Positions 1 through 7,304 of a stretch of DNA of 64,000 bases are shown piece by piece. The position numbers were made by a program, and so were the translations under genes. How positions within the stretch are numbered: the first letter of the stretch is position 1; each line of letters opens with the position of its first letter. The notes beneath the pieces are model-generated. The model made no database searches. It saw nothing but the letters and a program-made list of their open reading frames with translations, and was not told the origin of the DNA. Source of the DNA: Lachnospiraceae bacterium (lineage in GTDB: Bacteria > Bacillota > Clostridia > Lachnospirales > Lachnospiraceae); contig JAILIS010000006.1 of NCBI GenBank assembly GCA_024695145.1, positions 1 through 64,000 of the forward strand, given 5' to 3'.

Positions 1-19
1 TAAAGAACAGTTCCAACAT

Positions 20-40
20 AAAGACCCGTAGTGGGCTTTT
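20..40 (+). terminator. Weak hairpin plus T-run, possible 3' end of an upstream gene
   Basis: AAAG-a-CCC, a 5-nt loop and GGG-CTTTT form a short stem with one bulge followed by Ts on the + strand. It could end a gene that lies before the window. The minus strand gives a similar but weaker structure, so the direction is uncertain. Confidence 0.3.
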
Positions 41-42
41 AT

Positions 43-86
43 GGTACTTCCGAGCGCCACCACATCGGGATCACACCAATAGTACC
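43..86. other. Short structured, non-coding stretch
   Basis: GGTACT at 43-48 pairs with AGTACC at 81-86, and CCGA pairs with TCGG inside the loop. No ORF is supported between position 1 and the intron. The stretch may be the end of an RNA gene or a regulatory hairpin, but I do not recognise a family. Nothing else was seen between 87 and 196. Confidence 0.2.
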
Positions 87-196
87 TCTGCATTAACACA
101 GGAATATTAATGAGATATACCAAGAAATGTCGGATCTACACTCTTAATACTCCCGAGATCCGAAAAACTCAGAAATACTCAGGAACTATACCAATA

Positions 197-2042
197 ATCG
201 AGTAGGAGGGGAAATTAGAATTTCCCCGACCTCTCACACCACCGTGCATACCGTTCGGTACACGGCGGTTCAACCAACTTGACAAGTAACACACCTTGCG
301 GTGTAGTAGTCCACCATAGAGATTAGCCCGAAAGCGGCTAATCTCTTGTTATTCATGGCAACATTCACCGCACCCATACTGCATACATAGGCAATTCTCG
401 ATCCAGCGTATGCCGTACGGAACGCAGTTCTCCGATCGATGCCAAGCTTAATCAGGTTCATGGCTCGGTTCTTTGGCGTTTTCCAATGTTTCCAGATGCA
501 CATGCGCAAGCGGTAACGGATATGGCTGTCAAGCCGCTCGCACAAACCCTTCATGCTCCCGATTCTGAAATAGTTTATCCATCCTCGGATGAGTTGGTTC
601 AGCTTCTGCACCTTATAGGCGTTGCTCACTCCCCAGCTTCTGCATGTGAGTTTCTTCATCTGCGCCTTGAACTTAGCTACCGCCATGGGGTGAGGTCTGG
701 CTTTATATCCTTTGGCAAATGGGTCAAAGTAAAATCCGAACCCAAGATACTTGATACCTTTGGGCTTGTCGACCTTGCTCTTTTCGGCATTTACTTTTAG
801 TCCGAGTTTTTCCTCGATAAATCGGGTAACACTCTTCATTACACGCTCTGCCGCCTGTTTGCTTCCAACCATAATTATTAGGTCGTCAGCATATCGGACG
901 AAGTCCAACCCTCTTGCTACAAGTTCTTTGTCCAGCTCGTTGAGCATGATATTCGCTAACAGCGGCGAGATATTTCCGCCCTGTGGTGTGCCAACAATGG
1001 TATCTTCATACTCATCGTCTATCATCACGCCACTGACAAGAAACTTCCTTACCACCGATATGACATCTCCGTCCTTGATTGTGCGTCCAAGGATAGTCAT
1101 CAGCTTATCATGGTCGACGGTATCAAAGAATTTTGCAAGGTCGACGTCCACTATCCAGCTATGTCCATCATTCATCATTTCCAATGCTTTAAGGACTGCC
1201 TGTTGTGCACACCGATTAGGTCTGAACCCGTAGCTGTGGTCATGGAACTGCTCCTCAAAGATCGGAGTGAGTACCTGTGCTACCGCCTGTTGTACAAAGC
1301 GGTCTACGACTGTAGGCACTCCAAGGTTCCTTATACCGCCGTCTGGTTTGGGTATCTCCACCCTGCGGACAGGTCGCGGCTTATACTTTCTTGTCCGCAA
1401 CTGTTCTTTGATGATTTCGCCGTTTTCCGAGAGGTATGCGCCAAGTTCTTCGACGGTCATACCGTCTACGCCTGCCGCGCCTTTGTTTCTAACAACTTGC
1501 AAATAGGCCGCATTGAGATTATCTTTGCTTAGTATCTGCTCCATGAGACTACTTGTGTCCATGCGTTGTTTCCTTTCTGCCCCTTTTGCCTTTGCCGCCT
1601 TTGAGGTTATCGACAGGCGTATGCTCCGGCTACGAAGTGGAACGTACTTCAACTGATTGATTGTTCAGCCCTTCGCTCCATTCCCATTACAGGAACTTCT
1701 TCACTACTATGGCTTCTGCTGACTTCTCACAGTTCGTTGTTACTACGGCTAATGAGACCGTCTGTGAGACCTCCCCAGTTAAGGTGCGTGTTCTTTCCCT
1801 CCATGTACCTGCCGCATTTACTCGTACTTCCGGCAACCTTTTGGACTTTAGTGTTATATGCCACCTTATCCGTAATTCCGAGCCTTGTATGCGGTTCCTG
1901 TCCGTCAGGCCAGAGGTTTGCTTACAGCTTCTTTCAGATCCCGCTTCACAACGGACACCCTTGCTGTTCGGCTATGTGCTTCGTCGTTGCCTACGCGCAC
2001 TCAGGACTTTCACCCGTTAGAAAACGCCCATGCTGGGCAAAC
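197..2042 (-). mobile_element. Group IIC (bacterial class C) intron, about 1.85 kb
   Basis: Read on the minus strand. The 5' part has the class C layout I know: GCCCAGCATGGGC near the start, then GGTGAAAGTCC, GAACAGCAAGGGTGTCC and AAAGTCC. The 3' part ends with a domain V-like hairpin containing CCGCCGTG and CACGGTGG. A domain VI stem follows (GGGGAAATT/AATTTCCCC), and the element ends in CCTACTCGAT. The 5' end is placed at GTTTGCCC, immediately after pckA's terminator and TTTATAT. EBS1 at 1854-1859 reads ATATAA on the minus strand and is the exact complement of TTATAT at the exon edge. That position (about intron nt 184) is where I expect EBS1 in class C introns. Insertion just behind a rho-independent terminator is the known habit of this class. 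The 3' boundary is good to a few bases. Confidence 0.88.
270..1562 (-). CDS. ltrA: Group II intron reverse transcriptase/maturase
   Basis: Intron-encoded protein of 430 residues. It has the RT palm motifs, including GTPQGGNISPLL and the catalytic FVRYADD, followed by a maturase/thumb (X/GIIM) region with WINYFR. No HNH endonuclase domain follows, which fits class C or D proteins that insert at single-stranded or hairpin targets. The ORF track opens at 1652, but ATG at 1562 is better: it follows AGAAAGGAAACAACGC, and protein family members begin near MDTSSLMEQ. The extra 30 residues are basic intron sequence read through. The ORF looks intact, so the element may still be mobile. Confidence 0.93.
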   Translation of the reverse strand: MDTSSLMEQILSKDNLNAAYLQVVRNKGAAGVDGMTVEELGAYLSENGEIIKEQLRTRKYKPRPVRRVEIPKPDGGIRNLGVPTVVDRFVQQAVAQVLTPIFEEQFHDHSYGFRPNRCAQQAVLKALEMMNDGHSWIVDVDLAKFFDTVDHDKLMTILGRTIKDGDVISVVRKFLVSGVMIDDEYEDTIVGTPQGGNISPLLANIMLNELDKELVARGLDFVRYADDLIIMVGSKQAAERVMKSVTRFIEEKLGLKVNAEKSKVDKPKGIKYLGFGFYFDPFAKGYKARPHPMAVAKFKAQMKKLTCRSWGVSNAYKVQKLNQLIRGWINYFRIGSMKGLCERLDSHIRYRLRMCIWKHWKTPKNRAMNLIKLGIDRRTAFRTAYAGSRIAYVCSMGAVNVAMNNKRLAAFGLISMVDYYTARCVTCQVG

Positions 2043-2048
2043 ATATAA

Positions 2049-2077
2049 AGCCCCACAGGACATAACCTGCGGGGCTT
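2049..2077 (-). terminator. Rho-independent terminator of pckA
   Basis: On the minus strand GCCCCGCAGG, a 6-nt loop and CCTGTGGGGC form a 10-bp stem with one G-U pair, followed by TTT. It lies about 25 bp behind the pckA stop and is the landing site of the group IIC intron. Confidence 0.9.
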
Positions 2078-2102
2078 TTGGTTTTATGCGATATGTCTGA
2101 TC

Positions 2103-3818
2103 TTACAGAGCGTCTACAAGCTTCTGTACAGCTGCAAGTGCCTCATCGGGAAGCTTATCATATCCTTCCTTCTTCTCGGCAAATCCCTTGACCGCATCAA
2201 CACGGTTCTGCATAGCGCTCTTAAGAGCTGCTTTGTATTCGGGATCGTTAAGATCAGGTGTGAAATCACCTGTCTTGCCGTTCCAGTCGTTCATGATCTC
2301 GATGTCTTCGAAAGGTCCCCACTGTTCAAACTTGGCCTTACCTTCAACGATAGTCTCAAGGATGCCGAGAGTATCTTCCTTCTGGCACTTGTGACCCATG
2401 AAATCACCGGTATTTACGATATAGCAGTCAACGTTCTTTTCTTCAACGAGCTTCTTGAACTTGTCATAGTCGTTAACAAGAGGATATGTCCTGAACGGGT
2501 TTGCATAAGGCACGATACGAAGAGCATTCATATCTGTTCCGGCCTTTACACGCTCGGCTGTTGAAGTCTTTGTAGCAAGAGTAGCACCCATAACGGAAGC
2601 AAGTGCCGCACCTTTAAGCTTAACAACAGGCGGGATTGCAGGATCCTTCATGATCCAGAATATCGCATTAACGGGGCTGTCAATCTTATCAACCCTGTTC
2701 GGGCTCCAGAGCTTGCTCTTGATCGCACGTCCGTTACCGTTACGGATATCTTCCGTTACGATCTGGATCTTTCCGTTCTCATCAAGAGTTGCCGAGCAGT
2801 TCTGAACAGTCAGCAGATAATCGTTATCGGGACATCCCGTAGGATAGTCATTTGTCTTATCGAAATATGTAGGCTCAAGAGCAATCGAAGCACAGGTATC
2901 CGAGTTGATGATGAACGCGTCATCATGAAGAACCTTGATACCGCCGAACTTGTCATATTTGCCGTCATGCTTTGCATGTGTAAGTGTTGACTTACCTGAT
3001 CCTGACAGTCCGTAAACGCTGGCAACGAACTTCTTGCCGCCTTCAAGCGAATATTCCTTCTGTCCGCCGTGGCATGATGCATAACCGTTTCTGTTTGCAA
3101 GAGCCCATGCCATCGTAAGTGTACCCTTCTTGTGTTCACCGAAGTACTTCATTCCGAGGATAGCCGCACAGTTCTGGTTTGTATCAAAGTAGCAAAGTGT
3201 AAGATCATCGGAAAGACAGCTGTAATCAACATCGGGAGCGGGCTCGGGAGTCCACTGGGGATCCGAGAAGATATAGATGTCAGGCTCATTACCGTCCGCA
3301 ATGGGCTTGCTCTTTGCATACATCTTGTTATATTCATCGCTCATGTACTGGAAATTGAGCATCCAGTTGTAAAGAAGGTTCTCTTCTCCTTCGGGAATGA
3401 GCAGATGAGCCTTTGCCATGAACTCGGGATCAAGACCTACGTAACACTCAGCATGATACAGTGTCTTCCAGCGGGTCTTATATATAGCATCCATAACAAC
3501 TTTATCAAGCTTAACCTCATCAACACCGGGCTCGCCTTTGATACGTCTTGCCTGTGCGTAACGGCCTGTTACTGCTCCGTCATTAAAAAGAAGAACCTTG
3601 GCATCCTTCTCAAGTCCGAAAAGCTCACCGTTCTTTACGGGCATATCCGTAACGATCGTTCCGGGAGAATTCTTTGCAAGCTCATAAGCTTCTTTCAATG
3701 TGTTGATCTTGATAACGTTGTTCTGATAGAAAGCACCTTCTATAATAGAACGCGTTCTCGAAAAACCAACTTTGTCTTTTCCGATCTCATTGATCGGGTA
3801 ATACGCTTTTGTTGACAT
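2103..3818 (-). CDS. pckA: Phosphoenolpyruvate carboxykinase (ATP)
   Basis: Interconverts oxaloacetate + ATP with PEP + CO2 + ADP in the cytoplasm. In anaerobes it often runs towards oxaloacetate. The 571-residue protein has the ATP-PEPCK signatures: the P-loop GLSGSGKST, a following acidic metal site in VLHDDAF, the NGYASCHGG segment and the lysine/arginine-rich ATKTSTAER. It is slightly longer than the usual 530-540 residues, mostly through the N-terminal half. ATG at 3818 follows AAAGGAGGACAGTAT. It is transcribed alone, with a promoter candidate at 3849-3877 and a terminator at 2049-2077. The oxaloacetate decarboxylase genes at 45-50 kb and ppdK at the window edge act on the same metabolites. 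Confidence 0.97.
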   Translation of the reverse strand: MSTKAYYPINEIGKDKVGFSRTRSIIEGAFYQNNVIKINTLKEAYELAKNSPGTIVTDMPVKNGELFGLEKDAKVLLFNDGAVTGRYAQARRIKGEPGVDEVKLDKVVMDAIYKTRWKTLYHAECYVGLDPEFMAKAHLLIPEGEENLLYNWMLNFQYMSDEYNKMYAKSKPIADGNEPDIYIFSDPQWTPEPAPDVDYSCLSDDLTLCYFDTNQNCAAILGMKYFGEHKKGTLTMAWALANRNGYASCHGGQKEYSLEGGKKFVASVYGLSGSGKSTLTHAKHDGKYDKFGGIKVLHDDAFIINSDTCASIALEPTYFDKTNDYPTGCPDNDYLLTVQNCSATLDENGKIQIVTEDIRNGNGRAIKSKLWSPNRVDKIDSPVNAIFWIMKDPAIPPVVKLKGAALASVMGATLATKTSTAERVKAGTDMNALRIVPYANPFRTYPLVNDYDKFKKLVEEKNVDCYIVNTGDFMGHKCQKEDTLGILETIVEGKAKFEQWGPFEDIEIMNDWNGKTGDFTPDLNDPEYKAALKSAMQNRVDAVKGFAEKKEGYDKLPDEALAAVQKLVDAL

Positions 3819-3848
3819 ATACTGTCCTCCTTTATATATATGAAACTA

Positions 3849-3877
3849 CAATTAAAATCCAAAGTGAATTATCGCAA
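3849..3877 (-). promoter_or_regulatory. Candidate sigma-A promoter of pckA
   Basis: On the minus strand TTGCGA, a 17-bp spacer and TAATTG lie in the 64-bp gap between the M24 peptidase stop and pckA. The fit is moderate. No other promoter-like pair was found in the gap. Confidence 0.4.
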
Positions 3878-3882
3878 AACTG

Positions 3883-5661
3883 CTACTTAATGTCAATATT
3901 CTCTTTTAACCATGCTTTGTGTTCTTCATCCAAAAGCGGAAAGACCTTATCCATAATAAGCTCGTTATACGCAGCCAATATCCGTTCTTCTTTATCATCA
4001 AGAAGGCTGTGATCTATAGCCTCTCGGTCAAACGGTACAAGTGTCAGCGGAACAAAACGGCACATCCTGTTGGAATCAATGCTCTCTGCCGGCTGAGTCA
4101 GAAGAATATTCTCAAGCCTTACTCCGAACTGTCCCTCGAGGTATACTCCGGGTTCATCACTTACCGTTACCCCGGGATGAAATTCACTCTCACACTGCGA
4201 TGAACTCCTTGATATCCGGGTTTCACTTTCATGAACCGAGAGGAAGTGTCCTACACCGTGTCCGATACCGTGCCCGCAGAAAAAACCTTCTTCCCAGAGA
4301 GGGGCCTCTGCCGCCTGATCGAGCAGCACTCCTTTAAAGCCTTCGGGAAAGATCATATCCATCAACCGGAGATTTCCTTTGAGTACAGTCGTATATACCT
4401 TCTTTTCAAGTTCATTCAGTTCTCCGAGACTGATCGTTCTCGTGATGTCTGTTGTCCCCTCCATGCTGTACTGTCCACCGGAATCAACGAGCAGAAATCC
4501 TTTCGGTTCCGGCTTTAGTGCCGATCCTTTATCTGCCCTGTAGTGGACGACGGCACTGTTCGGGCCGTAAGCACATATCGTCGAAAATGCCGGGGATTCG
4601 CATCCACCTTCAAGCCTCATGCCGTCGAGGATCTCTCCTATCTCATATTCATCGGGCAGTTCGTCTGATGCGGCCAGATCTTTTATCCGTTTTATGAATC
4701 TGCACATGATAACGGCATCTTTTAAATGACAGTCAGTCATACCCTTTATCTCGGTCTGATTTTTAACCGCCTTCTTAATGATCTTCTGATCAAGACACTC
4801 TTTATAAATACCGGCCGAATCAAATTTCAACGGGATGAGGCTGTTGTTTTTATACCGGTCGGCAAGTACAACATCTGTTGCCGTATCTTCAAGCTCCCTG
4901 TAGAAAAGGGAATACTCTTTTACCGTAACTCCCGCATCTTCGAGCATGTGCGCGGCTTCATCCGTAAGACTCTTTCTGTTGATGTAAAGTACAGCAGTAT
5001 ATTCGGTGATCTTTGCATATGAATATGCCACCGGGACATAAGCTATGTCAGATCCCCTCAGGTTAAAGAGCCACATTATCGAGGCAAGATCCGACACGAT
5101 ATATGTATAGCTGCCATCCCGAACGTAGGATCTTTTAATGTTGTTTCTTACATCGGCGAGTTTCTTTTCGGTGCTCTTCCCCGAAAAACTCTCAGGCATC
5201 ATTTGTACAGTGTTAAATACCCTTTTGGGCATATCGTCACAGACTTCGCGAAGGACAGCCGCTCCGTCGACTATCTGTACACTTTCGGGGAGTTTTTCCC
5301 TTATTTTCATATAGCGGTCATATGACAGGGTTTTAAGATCAAAAGCGATCACCTGACCGTCCCAGACGTGTTCGCGCAGATATTCCTCAAATGATAAAAC
5401 GCCGGCCATACCCTGCTTCATGAGGACGGTACCGCTCTTCTCAAGCTCTTTTGCGGCCTGGATATAATATCTCGAATCTGTCCACAGTAAAGTCCCGCTC
5501 TCACTTACAAGATAAATACCGGCAGAGCCCGTAAATCCGCTTAATTTTTTGCGATATCCGTCACATTCCCCTGTGTATTCACTAAGATGTGCATCTTCGG
5601 TAAATACCGCAAGATGATCGATTCCATGTTTTTCCATGGCGGATCTTATCTTATCTGTCAT
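3883..5661 (-). CDS. Xaa-Pro aminopeptidase (M24 family, aminopeptidase P-like)
   Basis: Cytoplasmic metallopeptidase that removes N-terminal residues preceding proline. At 592 residues it has the long form of the family: two creatinase-like N-terminal modules, the M24 catalytic domain, and a short C-terminal M24 tail ending with HKAWLKENI. The five metal ligands can be placed: Asp in LLVDSGG, Asp in GTTDITR, His in GIGHGVGH, Glu in SDEPG and Glu in VRLEN. No signal peptide is present. Its start overlaps the end of deoC by 11 bp, so the two are probably cotranscribed. Peptide turnover and deoxyribose breakdown have no obvious link, and the pairing may be simple operon packing. Confidence 0.92.
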   Translation of the reverse strand: MTDKIRSAMEKHGIDHLAVFTEDAHLSEYTGECDGYRKKLSGFTGSAGIYLVSESGTLLWTDSRYYIQAAKELEKSGTVLMKQGMAGVLSFEEYLREHVWDGQVIAFDLKTLSYDRYMKIREKLPESVQIVDGAAVLREVCDDMPKRVFNTVQMMPESFSGKSTEKKLADVRNNIKRSYVRDGSYTYIVSDLASIMWLFNLRGSDIAYVPVAYSYAKITEYTAVLYINRKSLTDEAAHMLEDAGVTVKEYSLFYRELEDTATDVVLADRYKNNSLIPLKFDSAGIYKECLDQKIIKKAVKNQTEIKGMTDCHLKDAVIMCRFIKRIKDLAASDELPDEYEIGEILDGMRLEGGCESPAFSTICAYGPNSAVVHYRADKGSALKPEPKGFLLVDSGGQYSMEGTTDITRTISLGELNELEKKVYTTVLKGNLRLMDMIFPEGFKGVLLDQAAEAPLWEEGFFCGHGIGHGVGHFLSVHESETRISRSSSQCESEFHPGVTVSDEPGVYLEGQFGVRLENILLTQPAESIDSNRMCRFVPLTLVPFDREAIDHSLLDDKEERILAAYNELIMDKVFPLLDEEHKAWLKENIDIK

Positions 5662-6298
5662 TTATATCACCCACTACAGCACTCGCTCCTATCCTGTCGC
5701 AGCCTTCTTCAATGAACATTGCAGCGTCTTTTGCTGTTCTGATACCGCCGGCGGCCTTGATCTTAACGTTTTTGCCGATGTTTTCTTTAAACAGCATAAC
5801 ATCTTCTGCCACAGCTCCTTTTGAGCCGAATCCGGTGGATGTTTTGATATAATCCGCACCGGCATCGGTAACACATCTGCAAAGGCGTATCTTTTCATCT
5901 TCCGTAAGATAACAGGTCTCGATTATCACTTTCAGTATCTTTCCTTTACACACATCCCGAAGCGTACTGATCTCATCCTGTACACGGTCAAAATTCCCGT
6001 TCTTAACCTCACATATGTTGATCACCATGTCTATCTCATCGGCCCCGTCGGCCAAAGCCTGTCTTGTGTCCGCCGCTTTTCCGCTCGTCGTCTCGTATCC
6101 GAGAGGGAATCCTACAACCGTACATATCGTCAGATCCGGGAAGTTTTCCCTAATCGCTTTGACATAACAGGGAGGAACGCATACGGAAGCGGTTTTATTC
6201 TCCAGCGCTTCCTCACACAGTTTTTTTATCTGATCCCATGTTGATGTCGGTTTTAAGAGCGTATGATCGATATGTGAGAGAATCTTTTCGTTATCCAT
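5651..6298 (-). CDS. deoC: Deoxyribose-phosphate aldolase
   Basis: Cleaves 2-deoxyribose-5-phosphate to acetaldehyde and glyceraldehyde-3-phosphate, the last step of deoxynucleoside catabolism. The 215-residue TIM barrel is of normal length. It carries the class I aldolase lysines: one in KVIIETCYL and the Schiff-base lysine in YIKTSTGFG, followed by KAAGGIR. ATG at 6298 follows AAGGAGGC. It is the first gene of a deoC-aminopeptidase unit. Purine nucleoside phosphorylase and cytidine deaminase, which supply the pathway, are encoded about 7 kb away on the same strand. Confidence 0.97.
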   Translation of the reverse strand: MDNEKILSHIDHTLLKPTSTWDQIKKLCEEALENKTASVCVPPCYVKAIRENFPDLTICTVVGFPLGYETTSGKAADTRQALADGADEIDMVINICEVKNGNFDRVQDEISTLRDVCKGKILKVIIETCYLTEDEKIRLCRCVTDAGADYIKTSTGFGSKGAVAEDVMLFKENIGKNVKIKAAGGIRTAKDAAMFIEEGCDRIGASAVVGDINDR

Positions 6299-6363
6299 AA
6301 AAGCCTCCTTCAGAATATGGTTTTCGTGTGATCGTTTTACATTTATTTTATATATAAAACCCT

Positions 6364-6391
6364 TTGAAGTACAGTGCTTTTATGGTAAAAT
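6364..6391 (+). promoter_or_regulatory. Candidate sigma-A promoter for the CheY/CheX-like pair
   Basis: TTGAAG, a 16-bp spacer and TAAAAT sit in the 135-bp gap between the divergent deoC and the receiver gene, leaving a leader of about 36 nt. The start has GGAGG seven bases ahead of ATG. The gap must also hold the deoC promoter, for which I see only AT-rich candidates. Confidence 0.55.
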
Positions 6392-6433
6392 CGTATCATA
6401 CCATGAGAAGGGCATATCAATGGAGGTTACAAA

Positions 6434-6802
6434 ATGAATACGGATACAAAGATCCTTGTATGTGACGATTCGATCCTTGCCAGAAAGAACCTTTGCACCA
6501 TACTTGCCGGATTCGGTTACAATGACATTTCCGAAGTCAACAACGGTGAGGATGCTGTGAACTTCTGCAAAGAAAACAAGCCCGGGCTTATATTTCTTGA
6601 TATCGTGATGCCTGTCAAGGACGGTGTTACCGCAACAAAAGAGATCATGCAGGACAATCCCGATTCCAAGATAATAATCGTTTCTTCGGTAGGTACACAG
6701 ACTAATTTCAAAGAAGCGATAAAAGCCGGAGCAAAGGATTTTATTCAAAAACCCATCGATGAAGAATTGTTAAAACAGGTATTGGAGAATAATGATGGAT
6801 AA
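6434..6802 (+). CDS. Single-domain CheY-like response regulator
   Basis: A 122-residue stand-alone receiver with all catalytic positions: the acidic pair in VCDDS, the phospho-acceptor Asp in IFLDIVMP, Ser in IVSS and Lys in IQKP. There is no output domain, so it must act by protein contact, as CheY does on the flagellar switch or another partner. It overlaps the CheX-like gene by about 10 bp. Such proteins accelerate CheY-P dephosphorylation, so a kinase-receiver-phosphatase circuit is likely. The cognate kinase is not adjacent. I leave the symbol empty because no flagellar or cheA gene is present to prove it is CheY itself. Confidence 0.9.
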   Translation: MNTDTKILVCDDSILARKNLCTILAGFGYNDISEVNNGEDAVNFCKENKPGLIFLDIVMPVKDGVTATKEIMQDNPDSKIIIVSSVGTQTNFKEAIKAGAKDFIQKPIDEELLKQVLENNDG

Positions 6803-7304
6803 CAGCAGATCGGTTTCCGGGATTCTGGAAGCTTCTAATTATCTCTCGCTTCCGAACATGTCCGAATTTGTCAAAACATATATTGAGAAGCTTGTTCACA
6901 ATATAAGCATGTATGTGGATCCGGACTTTTCACTGGGAACCATTGATATATTGAATGATTTTTCTGGGAAATGCGAACTCAGCCAGGCTATCACGGGTGT
7001 TCCGAGCGCATACTCATGTGTTGACGGCAAAGAGGATACGCTTGTTCAGTTTGCCGAGCACTATTCCCATCTCGGTGTCAAAACATTTGATGTGCTGGCC
7101 CGTGAAGCGATACTTGACTTTCTTAATCTGCATAACGGACTGTTTGTTGTTCTTCTCAGCAAGAACAACATATGTGAACTCTCGCTTGACGCACCGAAGC
7201 AAAACGGAAACTATACGATCGATCTTGCGCTTTACAAATCAATAACAGTTATACCGGTCATGTTCTCATACGGAACCGTGAAGTTCTATCTGTGTGAGTC
7301 CTAA
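6792..7304 (+). CDS. CheX/CheC-like phosphatase-fold protein
   Basis: A 170-residue protein whose central segment REAILDFLNLHNGLF aligns with the CheC/CheX helix E-x-x-N-x-x-x-G. The acidic residue here is Asp109, with Asn112 and Gly116 in register. In characterised members this Glu/Asn pair attacks receiver phosphate, so an Asp in its place is a real variation. Two ATGs occur in tandem at 6792 and 6795, both behind GGAG. The gene is coupled to the receiver gene upstream. Its 3' end overlaps the convergent thrC by 39 bp. Assignment rests on this motif, the length and the partner; overall similarity cannot be tested here. Confidence 0.65.
   Translation: MMDNSRSVSGILEASNYLSLPNMSEFVKTYIEKLVHNISMYVDPDFSLGTIDILNDFSGKCELSQAITGVPSAYSCVDGKEDTLVQFAEHYSHLGVKTFDVLAREAILDFLNLHNGLFVVLLSKNNICELSLDAPKQNGNYTIDLALYKSITVIPVMFSYGTVKFYLCES

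Noticed and set aside
751-1233. 160-residue plus-strand ORF inside the intron
   Set aside because: It is antisense to the reverse transcriptase and low in complexity.
1661-2100. Three overlapping plus-strand ORFs
   Set aside because: They read the structured 5' part of the group II intron backwards. Length comes from lack of stops, not from coding.
3132-3815. 227-residue plus-strand ORF
   Set aside because: It lies wholly inside pckA on the other strand and has no recognisable domain.
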